A DNA stretch of 64,000 bases from Rotaria socialis. Its lineage: Eukaryota > Rotifera > Eurotatoria > Philodinida > Philodinidae. The position numbers were made by a program, and so were the translations under genes. The stretch is taken from the NCBI GenBank assembly GCA_905331475.1, contig CAJNYU010001305.1, positions 124,001-188,000 of the forward strand, written 5' to 3'. Positions 38,077 through 49,018 of the stretch are shown in pieces. The notes under the pieces are model-generated. The model did no database searches. It was not told the DNA's origin and saw nothing but the letters and a program-made list of their open reading frames with translations. The number at the start of each line of letters is the position of its first letter. Position 1 is the first letter of the stretch.

Positions 38077-38256
38077 TAATTTATCAGAAAAATCAAAAGA
38101 TCGAAAAAGTTTTCTAAACAAATTTTCTTAGCGCTGAAAAGAAAACAAGCTAACAATTACTTTGTAAAAAACAAAAGACTTTTTATATATATTATATCAA
38201 ACAAAATAAATGATTGAAAATCGACTATAAGATAATAAATAAGAAGAAAAGTAAAA

Positions 38257-41203
38257 TTAACTTGGATGTGCATTATAATGGTGTGAATATAACCGTTCGA
38301 TTGGATCAGCTTTATTACGTATGGACGGAGCAGATAATAGAGTGATACATGAACCAATTATAGTTAAAAAAATAAATACTATTAAAGAACACCGATCAAT
38401 GACAAGTGCAATAAATCGCCAACCTTCTCTTTCCTAAAAATATAAAAATGTATAAAAACAAAAAGCATAAAAAAATACAAGTTTCTTTCGAACACACCAG
38501 ATTATCTTGTTCAGCTTCACGTTGCGTTTCGGTTATATATCGAATATCTCTTATTGCTTGTTGAATTATAGGTGGATACTTATCAATTGACATTGTTTTT
38601 AAATAACTATTTAATTTGCGCATGTCATGACCATTTTGTGATGTTGTTGACTCATTATCGCCATTAATTTGCTTTGGTCGTAGTAAAGCATCAGCAATAT
38701 GAGGTTTAGACATGAATATAAACGGCGGAATAATTTCAAAAAACCATCGTTTTACCCACTCAGGCATATGATGAGTATTTGGATGACGCCAATGAATATT
38801 CAATGTTATTATTGTTATAAATATAGATGCATTAACAAGCACCAATGTAAAAAGTAAATATGTACCTAATAAAGATAGTTTCAATGATGTTGGCGGTATA
38901 AGATCCACTAGAAGAAGATAAAAAACTTGAAGTGCAACAAAAATTGATATGGATAATGTTAATTTTTCACCACAATCACCTAAGAAAGAAAAAAAATAGT
39001 CGTATTTTATTTATTTTTTGATAATTAATCTAGTACTTACTAGGTAAATAAAACACCAAAATTGTAAGAAAAGCAATATTTATACAAGGAATGACGAGAT
39101 TAACCATATAGAAAAGTGGTTTACGTCGAATAAGTAATGAAAATGTTACATCAAAGTATGGATCATCTTTGCAACAGTCATATAGAACAACATGGCGAAT
39201 AGCAGGCTAAAAAAACAACAAAAAATAAACACAATTAGTTTGTTGATTGCTACCTCTTCTATTCAGTAACAGAGTCTAGTCAAGTAGCTGTATTTTTTTG
39301 CAGTTGATAGAATTTTACAACCATCTAATAATTATTTTGAGAACAAATATTACATCTTATGATCTTACATTTAATAATTAATGTTAATAACTGTATGCAT
39401 AAGATTTTGTGTCGTCTTTAAAACGAAGAAAAACGGATGATGGTACAAAATAGATCAAGTACCGAGAGAAAAAGAGCTTAATTTAGCTTTCCGAAAGGTC
39501 GCAATGTTCTATCAAAACAAAAGTTATCGCTCATGTAGAAACTTGAGTGTGGATAATTAGCCTATTGGAGACGACGACTTTCGTCAATAGCTAATAATGA
39601 ATATATTAAGAGCCTTCATGCATCTTTCTTTCAAAATTGCTCAATGCAAAAAATTTATGCTTGGCATGACATTTATTAACATTCTTTTGCGTAACAGGGG
39701 GGGGGAGTCAAAAAATTCTATTGACATCACTAGTTAACAAGAAATAATAATCAACAGTTATTTAATCACTTGTATGTACCAAAAAAATATAAGAAAAGTA
39801 ATATTTTTCATTATTCTTATGGCAGCTGCATCGTTACTTATCACTAAGTACTTTCTAAGTATCTATTAATGTTATCTACTAGTCATACAAATGATTAAAA
39901 CCAATACTTCAGAGAGCAAAAGAGAAGTACATGATCTCTTTAATTTAATTTTATTCTAACCATATAAATCACCTATGATAGATGCAACTATTAATACTAA
40001 TAAAATGCATGTAGCTTTTATTTTCTTATCTTTTTTTCTCTATAGAATATAAAATCATCACTTCCCCTATCTAATTCTAGATGCAATCAATCAATTATGC
40101 TAAGATAAAGATAACTCGTTCGATTACAGATGTGAAACTTATTTTCAATCAAATTAAAACTACCGAAGATTTATTTGGAGTCTTGCGTAAAAAATAATAT
40201 TTATTGTATAATCTCGCATGATCAAAATACAGAAAATAAATTGTAAAATAAATTTTTTTACAAACTAATCATGAAATAAACAAAGTAACTTACGGCCGCA
40301 AGAATGTCCCATTCGATAGATGGATAGTAATCAGAAAGATCAACTCCAAAATCAACCACAATATCGCCTGTTTTATGATGAAGATCAACCTATCAAGAAA
40401 AAAGAAGAACAGAAAACTTTTCGTTTTCTTTTAATTGACGACAACAATAAAAGTCCTACTAAATTTCCATTATGTGTCCATGTACCAAATTTAAGACTAC
40501 AATTTTGTTCATCAAATGGATAATATTCAATATCTATAGCACAATAAGATTTATATATAACAGGAGGATTCCATTTTATTGTTCCATTCCAAAACTTGAA
40601 AAAAATCAAGTATTTTGAAAAAAAATCGATTTAAAAAGATATTAATACTTACTACATGCGCTTTTGTTATTGTATTAACCTCATAGGTTCCGTCTGCATT
40701 ATTATATAAAACAACGTCTGGTACCCAAATATCTGATGAGGGAATTTCAAGAACATCGATCCCACCATATTGACCAGGTATCCATGTTAATTTGTGATCA
40801 GTCCATTCCTAAAGGTAAAATAGAAGATGATAAGTTTTGTTTTTCTTCACTAAGTAAAAGTTTACTTGTTCGAGCCAAACATTTGTTGTCATTATTTGAT
40901 TTCTTTCATCAATATCAGATAGTTGCGATAATTTTAAACCTAATGATACATTAACTTTTTGATTTATAGATTGTACAGGTAAGACATATCTATTATAATC
41001 TGTCATAAGTTCATTTAAAAGACGTTTAGCATCAGCATTTGCACATACTTCTATTCATTCAAAAAATGAATCTTTCTCTATATATACACATATATGAATA
41101 AGGGTAGAAATGTAATCTTACCAAATTTGATTAAAGTAATAACACTAATGATTATTTTATAGGAAAAAATCGTCATATTGTTTTTTTTATATTCGTATTT
41201 CAT
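38257..41203 (-). CDS. Nicotinic acetylcholine receptor alpha-type subunit
   Basis: Multi-exon Cys-loop receptor. Two in-frame ATGs exist (41203 and 41176); the upstream one gives a basic n-region (MKYEYKKNN) before the hydrophobic signal peptide. The ligand domain contains [48 protein letters not shown] with DEQNC closing the Cys-loop, [16 protein letters not shown], and [12 protein letters not shown], whose adjacent cysteines mark an alpha (agonist-binding) subunit. M1 is in [21 protein letters not shown]2 is [20 protein letters not shown], and M3 and M4 ([20 protein letters not shown]) follow. The Glu before M2 predicts a cation channel. Position 9' of M2 is Val, not the usual Leu. A 1-kb intron (about 39208-40275) splits the C-loop exon from the preceding one. 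Confidence 0.93.
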
Positions 41204-42107
41204 TAAATAACACTATAAATAACACTAAGTCAATGATTGCCATCCCAATAGCTAAAGTAATGAAAAACAAACTACACTTTGACAACGACGTTCTGTTTAT
41301 GCTTTGTATTTTCTGCGACAATAAATGACGATTATTAGCAAGACATCAGTTTGAGTAGAATAAGAACTAGCAAAAGAAGCCCCTGGATGATGCTAGACAG
41401 AAAATAAATGGAAGAAAATAAAAAATAATATTCTTCCCTTTTTTTATTATCATTATCAAATCTATTACCATAAATATCTACATGCGATGAAAAGTAAACA
41501 AACTTACAGTGATATGTCTCTATTTGACCCTGCATGTGGTTTAGTTATGCTTACTTTTATTTTATTTTTCAATAATCTCTCTCCCCGCCCTCCCCTACTT
41601 ACCGAATTAGATAAAAAGAAGTTAAGTTGATCGGAACGAAGATGGTAGCCAAATGTTATGCACTGAATGTATGCATACTCGCGATTGACTAATAAGAAAG
41701 ATGAAGTATATGTTGTTCGTCTTGTGTTAACTAACAGAAGCAAAAAATCAATCAGAAACGTCAAATCAACAGTAGTATAGATGTAGAAATTCTTAGATTG
41801 ATCTTCTTATTAGAGAAAAATAGATCTCGATGAAAGACAAGCATCAGAAAAAAGCATCCGATCAAACGAGTACAGTGTATATCTGTATATTTAGCTCTTT
41901 GTTCTTTCTAGAATATTTCATCGCTAAAAACTTTATCAAGATAATACTGCATACATACCATAAGTCCACCATGTATATACATGTATATATATATATCAGT
42001 GTACTGATAGATATAAAAGAAATTGAGTAATAATATGTATCTATTTTATTAATTTATTTGAAAAATTAGATTTACAATACACTCATTTTTTTTATTCTTT
42101 TCTTGTG
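41204..42107. other. Intergenic region upstream of the nicotinic receptor
   Basis: About 0.9 kb holding the receptor promoter and the 3' flank of the next gene. An AT/TA run occurs near 41966-41997. No coding exon is recognised. Confidence 0.5.
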
Positions 42108-42611
42108 TTATTGAATATAACGTTCTACAACAACATCGTTAAAAATTTTTTTACGTATCACATTGGATTTTAGTTTTCGATCCTGTTTAGATATTTCATC
42201 TTGATTATGATTGCAAGCAGCTCCGTGTGAAAATACACACATTGGCGTATGATCATAATATGAATAGAGAACACCGTGAGTCGCATTTGCTCCTGTTAAT
42301 GAGTATGGATCACGAAGTAGAAGACGACTACGAGCCACTGTTAAAGCTCGGTCATAGGCTTTTCGAAAAATATCTTGATCAACTGGACCGCCATGTTGAA
42401 CTTGACGTTTTAATTTTATTGTTGGCGTCCGTGATTGTATCAGTGGACTTGATGATTCCAATGATAGTCCCGAAGATAGGATAGGCGAATGAAAAGTTTG
42501 TGGTCGAGTACAAATGGAAGCAGATGGTATCACTTTTGATCTTCTACTACTTGCTGTTCCAATAGGTGGCAATAAAAAATGTGGTGTTACTGGTCTTGTT
42601 AATAGAATTTC

Positions 42612-42674
<63 letters not shown>

Positions 42675-43094
42675 ATCATTACTTTGAATCCGTTGATGTT
42701 GTTGCTCAAATTCACTTGGGAAAATCGGCAATGACGATGATTCTATTGTTCGAGTTGTTTTCGCAACGGTAGAAAAAAATTGTGCGGTATTTTCTCGGAT
42801 AAATTTTGGAACTCCTTCTCGATTATGTGTCAAACCGAGCCGATGCAACGGTGACGTTTTACGATTGTTACGTCCGTGTGCCGTTATTGTATATTCACAT
42901 ACACGAAAAAAGCATGAATAAGAATGGTTGAGAAAAAACAAAATGCAAATAAAATGACTTTTGATTCCATTATAGAATATAGAGAACATGTCAAGTGTTT
43001 CAATTTCTACGTGGTTCTGTTTTACATTGTTTAGTGTATATATGATTAATAGTAGAGAAAAAAAGCAAAAACTACAGTTTAAATATAGTTTCAT
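42108..43094 (-). CDS. Unrecognised protein with (Glu-Asn) repeat
   Basis: A long open frame of up to 328 residues without internal introns. From about residue 70 it looks like genuine coding sequence: AHGRNNRKTSPLHRLGL, REGVPKFIRENTAQFFSTVA, a Ser/Arg-rich stretch, then a conserved-looking C-terminus VDQDIFRKAYDRALTVARSR, LLLRDPYSLTGANATHG and HGAACNHNQDEISKQDRKLK. In the middle is a (Glu-Asn)10 tract coded by ten perfect GAAAAC units. The N-terminus is uncertain: the first ATG gives a signal-peptide-like start (MKLYLNCSFCFFSLLLIIYT), a later in-frame Met is at MFSIFYNGIK, and an overlapping frame also offers MESKVILFAFCFFSTILIHA. I recognise no family. Confidence 0.6.
42615..42674. repeat. 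Ten perfect GTTTTC hexamers (coding)
   Basis: Sixty bases of exact 6-bp tandem units inside the open frame; on the minus strand each unit is Glu-Asn. The purity suggests recent expansion or length polymorphism. Confidence 0.95.
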
Positions 43095-44492
43095 CTAAGA
43101 AATTCCTTTAAAAAATGTTGTACTATTACTTTAAATGACGTGACAAAAAGCGAAATTGCAGATTTTAAAATTGAATGATGTGCACAAATTTGTGTAGCTA
43201 CATATTATGAAAAGTAAGTAATTGAAAGAGTAAAGAAATATATATGCATGTAGCGACTAGATATTTTTTAAACTTTTCGACACATTACAGTTACACATAT
43301 TCACCTCCTCGATTGACAGATTGCTATGCCTATGGTGAACGAAGAAAAGAACATTTGTTTGATCGATTGTAAAGAGCACGAAAATAGTTTTCAAAAACAC
43401 AGATATCCAAGAGAAATATTTGTTTTTGTTAAATATTTTTCTGTCTAATTTTGATCATTTTCTTATTCATTTTGATGATCGATTATAACAGCAAATAAGC
43501 CAATTGGCTAATTATATCAAGGCAATTGTATTAAAAAGGACTCGTACATATGTCGCAGAACAGATTAAAATCCAGTTCAGATTAAAATAATTTTGATCTG
43601 AACTAGTTCACTTTAAAATCTTCATTATAAAGTGAACTAGTTCAAATCAAAATTATTTTAATCTGAACTGGATTTTAATCTGTCCTACAAAAACATATAT
43701 ATCACTGGAAAGTATTTGCTTATAATTACACTAATCATATATTTCTCTATGATTAAGAGGATATTTAATCAATTGAATAGGCTCAATTTGAATTGAAAAA
43801 ACAACTCGTCAAATACTTCTATGGCCATTCTAAATTCATTTTATCTAATGCAAGTCTTAAGACAAATTATTAATTTATTATTTAATTTCATAAAATATCT
43901 CAATTAAATTGAAAACTTTAATCGAAACATTATAAATTATTCATTGAATAGGATCACTCAAAATTTACTCACTCGATTGTGTCTATTTTATTTCTTTCCG
44001 TGTCATTTACTGAAAAAACTACCAATTCAAGACAAAGTCTAATTATATATATTCTCTGCCATATGTATGTTTTTACTACCATTCTCTTGCAGATGATAAA
44101 GCGGCATTAAAACTTTAGTTTTTTTTACATAGGAAAAACATGTGTTGAAGATAGTCTATTCATTCTTTTGATATTGGTTTTCAACTCACAGAAACAAAAA
44201 AAGAATCAAAAGCACAATTTTTGCATTTTCTCATACGTTTTCCAAAAAACAGGTTTGACAAAAAATACTATAAGAATAAAGATACATAGTGCAGACAAAT
44301 AAATCACGATAGAAAAACACAAACAAATGAAATAAGAAATAAGAAGAGTATCATCGAAATCTACGAGAAACAAACAAAAAAAATAAAGAAATTCGAATAG
44401 TGGCTGTAAAAAACGAGCATTTCTTCATAGTAAATTTGAAAATTAAGAATAGAAATTAGTATAAAAAAATAGAACTACAGTAGGATTCTTCC
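43095..44492. other. Intergenic region with a long hairpin
   Basis: No coding exon is seen. The notable item is the 43560-43683 hairpin element. The rest is AT-rich 3' and 5' flank of the neighbouring genes. Confidence 0.5.
43560..43683. repeat. Near-perfect hairpin, 56-bp arms
   Basis: Arms 43560-43615 and 43628-43683 are reverse complements with a single mismatch, separated by a 12-nt loop. Each arm also contains its own palindrome (AGTTCAGATTAAAAT against ATTTTGATCTGAACT), so alternative cruciforms are possible. It is probably a small foldback/MITE insertion. If transcribed it would form a long double-stranded RNA stem. Confidence 0.9.
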
Positions 44493-47400
44493 CTAAAATT
44501 TTTCATCTGATGGCACCCAAACAACATCAACTGTGTTTTCATTATTAATAACGTCGCATATGTGATCATAAACATCGCTTAAATTTTCTCCTTCAACAGT
44601 AGCTAAAATAAAAACAAAAAGGAACGTTTTTTTCACCGATTTTTAATATTGAATTTAAACTCTTTACTTGTAAAAATATGACCGAATTGTTGTTCAATAG
44701 CATTACATTTGTCATAGATTTCTTTAGCTCGTTCTTCGTTAGCCTCGTCTCCCATATTTTCCCTAAAACAAAACGAACTTGATAAAAATAAGCATTGAAC
44801 ACAACAAATGCTTACAATATCCATTTAGTATCGCGTGGCTTAACATATATGGAAATTGGATAAAGACCAGCTCTAATTAGACGTCTAATAGCACGACCAC
44901 TTACATCCAAAATACATTGTTTCGACTATATAAAACATATGAATTATTTCTATCTCAGTTTTTGTTTTTTTCATATAAAATACATACAGCCGCAGCTACG
45001 TCACGAACAGCAGTAATACTTGTACCGTATAAATTTCCTCCATATTCTCCAGCTTCGATAAATAAATAACTATGAATATCTTCTTCCATTTGTTTACGAT
45101 TTGTTACAAAATGATATTCTCTACCATCAACTTCTTTGTCTCGTTTTGCTCGAGTTGTATCTATTCATTAAAAACAAACGCTTTATGAATTGTCTAGATC
45201 AATAAATAACAATGAATACATACGAGGTATACAATTAGCAAATCGATCTTGATGTTCATTAATGAGTTGATCATTAAAAATTTCTTTAAAAGGTCCAAAT
45301 ATGATAACTGGTCTCGGGTAATCAACTAAAATAAAACAGAAAATAATTATTTACAAAACGTTCTGTTTTAGTCGTCAATGATATTTTTAATGATTAGATT
45401 ATGAAAATAGTGCAGCCGAATTAAACGACAATCAGACAAATATCATTTGATTTGTGAAACAAATTTAAAAGTATTACTAGAATGGCCAAGTTTTGAGTTT
45501 GTCATTATCAATGGATTATTTCTTAGTATCAGAATTGGCCTATGAAAATTACAATTGTTTGAAACTTTCATAATACAAACGTTTTCATTTCATTTTAATG
45601 ATTTATTTTTAGTACTAGAAAAATTTTTTTCCGAGTCTAAAGTTGGATCAGAAAAGAAATAAAAGTGATCTCAGGATTTTAAAAAACTGTGCCCTGTTTT
45701 CAAGCTAGAGTCAGAACTAGCTCTCGAATTAAAGCTTTTTGTGCTCTATAGGGAAAAGAGTATCAAATATCTTCTGTAGAAATTATATATCTCTATGATT
45801 GATTGGAGCATGCTTTTGAATTTGATACTCTACGTTCCCTAGATGTTTGATTTCCATAATCATGAGAATATTATACGACAATAATAACTTACTTGTATGC
45901 TGAGTAACTAATTGGTATGATAGTACAGGTTCGAATGTATCTGAATCATTTCCAGTATCTTCACCTGATTGTGCATCTTTTTTATCACCACCTTTATTAA
46001 ACAAACCGATTTTTTTCTTTTTCTTTTTTTCATTATCCATTGAATTATTCTTAAAAGAAAATAAGATCCATAAGAGAAATTTATGATATTATCCTCTCGT
46101 TATGTGAAGCTTACTTGACTACTGTTTTGATTGAAATTCACACGCTTTTGCCTAGCTCGCTCTTTTTTTTCTACTCTTGATTTCGATGGTATAATTCCTA
46201 TTTCCTCTTCTTTGTCGGCAGTAACGCGCTTCGCTTGCCACCAAGAATCATCAACAGCATTGACCACATGAAGAATGTCACCTGCAGAAAATTTTATGCC
46301 AGGACCCCCTGGTAAATTTGGATCTCGGGTGGGATCATAATCGAAATCGGCTCTAAAAAGTAAAAACAAAAGTAATCTTTTGTTTAAGTTGAAAATGTGA
46401 AGTTAAAGATTTTACTGAACGAAAAATTGTCGTCGTGCCGGAGTCTTCAAATTACTAATTGTACCACCAATTATTTCATTTGTTGTTTTAACACGACGGT
46501 CATCATTGCGAGCTTGACATTGAAGAAATTCTATAAAAATAAAAATCAGAAACTGTTGAATCTCAGAAAAAGAAACAAATTAACCTTCATTTTTGTAAAT
46601 AACATGCATATCTGCAGTTTCACCACAGTTTTTAAGTACTGTTCCAACTTGTTCATGATTTGCTGTTCTTAAATCAATATTGTTTACGGCTAATATTCGA
46701 TCACCTTTACGTAATTGACCACATTTATCAGCTGCACCCTCAGTTTGAATAAATGATATAAATGTACCTTGTAAAATAAAATCATTTTCCATATGAAAAT
46801 AGTAATAAACAACAACAAAAGAAAAAAAAGTACCTTGTCCACCTTCAGAACTGATAATATTGAAGCCAAAACCATTTGGACCACGTCTAAGTAGTACTCG
46901 GCGTTCACTAAATACATACGAATATAAGTATACTATAATATGAAAATGGTTTTGTTCAAAAGGATCTTAGAGAAAATTAATGTCAACATGTTTCTCTACA
47001 GATTCAATCTCGACATATATTACTAGAAAATAGTTCTTCCAAAAGAAAAAAAAGAAAACAAGAAGAATTAATCTTGTAAAAGAATAAATTTATAAACTCA
47101 TAGTAATCATCAAATGAAATTGTTCGAGTAGAATAACGAGAAAAATCAAATCATTTTTTTCTTGCCAGAACAAAAACACAAAATCCAATCTCCGTTTATT
47201 AAAAATCATTAATCGATTTTTAACTTACAGAGAAAGTTCTTCTTGTTCATGATTATTCGTCGATCGATGTATTTTTGTTTCACTTTTTGATATTAGTTGA
47301 TTTTGAATAGAAGTATTCGCCGATGGAAGTTCTTCTTGTAATGAATAAGTTGTTGGATGACCAACTACTAACGTTATTTTGGACCCTTCCTCACACGCAC

Positions 47401-49018
47401 GTCGAATACATTCAACAGCATGTTTATGTTCGACAAATTCAAGATCATAAGTATTTTTCTACATAGAGAACAATTGATTGAAGAAACAGAAATAAGATAA
47501 TTTTTTTTTACCGTAGATACTACACTCATTAAACGATCACCAACTTTTAATCGTCCATGCTTATCGGCAATACCACCTGCAATAACATGTGTTATAAATA
47601 TACCATAATCACTGAAATATTTTGAAAAGAAAAGCATTTTATTTTATTTGACTATGCAAATTAAAACGGACCCTTTAACATGTTCATGACTTATTCCACC
47701 AGCAATGGAAAAGCCTAGATGAACATTTGGTGGTTTTTCTAATACAATTTCTTCTATAGTTCGTGGTGCTAAACGACGAACTACCTAATAACAAGCAAAT
47801 AAATTCATTTAGACATATTCTTTAAAATATAATTCAATGTAAACCTACTATAAAAACTGGTGTTTCAGCTGCTTTAAGTGTATCAACTCCAACCTGATGT
47901 TCAATATGAGTAAAACTAATATCATTAACACGTAAAATGATATCGTGCTGTCTAATATGAAATGGTTAATTTAAACAATAAAAACAAGTTTTATCTTACT
48001 TCAATCGATGATCGATATCAGCAATACCGCCTTCAGTAATACGTGTGATAACAACGGCTGGAGATTCATTAATACATGGCGTATCTGTACCACCAGCTAT
48101 TGAAAATCCCAGACCTTTACCTGGCAACTAGTTTAATTTAAATGTTACTACATGAAAAACAGAGACATTTTTTTTATAATATTTACTCGTTGAAGTTCGA
48201 CTTGAATTTCTTCCCAATGATCATCATAATTAAATTGTGGTACACCATTAGATATATTTAAATCATTTTTATTTTGATGTTTAGTTAAATCTGATGCACC
48301 GATTATTTGAGAAAAGGGTGTTGGTGTTGGTTGTCGTCTGTTGTCATCTTTAATATTAGATGTACGTATTACTGGATTATCGGTCACGATTGGTGCTAGC
48401 GTTGTTAGTTCATTATTTGTGGTTGGGTCATTCTATATCAAAATAATTATCAGAATAAATATAGAGAAAAAAATAAGCAAAATCTATACGCGTAAATCTC
48501 GTTTAAATAGTGGTTGTTTTTCGCATTCATCAGCAAATTGAAGTGTTGCAGCCGCTTTAGCTGCAGGGTCACTGTTTTCATCGAGTAGAATAGATTCATA
48601 AAACTCTTGAATATCTAATTTAGATAAAAAGATGAATATATAATATTTTTAATATAAGAAATAAATCAACATACCAATAAGTGCTTGGAAAAGGCGACTT
48701 TTAAAAACTTTGATAACTCTGAAAAGAAATTAAGAAAAAAAAGTTATAGAAATTTTTTTCCTCCATTCTGCTTGAATCATTAGCAAAAAAATGCATCTAA
48801 TTTTGCATTAAACATTAACGATTCATTCATGATAGTCCTGGAAGTAAGTTGTTTACCTGTCAATGGCAAGTTTCAGTTGTTTATCTTGTTGTCCATCAAG
48901 ACGATTGTAATATTGTTCAAGCAATTCTAACGCTTGATAAGCATCTAATAATAGATAAATGATTATTCTTATTGATTTTGATTTTTAATAACAGTTTACC
49001 TTGTTTTCGAATAGGCAT
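44493..49018 (-). CDS. DLG1: Discs large homologue (MAGUK scaffold)
   Basis: Many exons. The start MPIRKQ then [20 protein letters not shown] and [14 protein letters not shown] is the DLG1-type L27 domain. PDZ1 carries [16 protein letters not shown]2 [13 protein letters not shown] with the loop [22 protein letters not shown], and PDZ3 [20 protein letters not shown] with [20 protein letters not shown]. The SH3 domain has [34 protein letters not shown] and [21 protein letters not shown] Lys-rich hook follows ([14 protein letters not shown]), then the guanylate-kinase-like domain: [43 protein letters not shown]. It ends [10 protein letters not shown], equivalent to YIWVPAKEKL of DLG1. DLG scaffolds cell junctions, polarity complexes and synaptic receptors and channels. 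The PDZ3 carboxylate loop reads GFGF rather than GLGF. The gene is complete. Confidence 0.96.

Noticed and set aside
39208-40275. Separate gene inside the large nicotinic-receptor intron
   Set aside because: No open frame of useful length and both flanking exons join well in the receptor frame.
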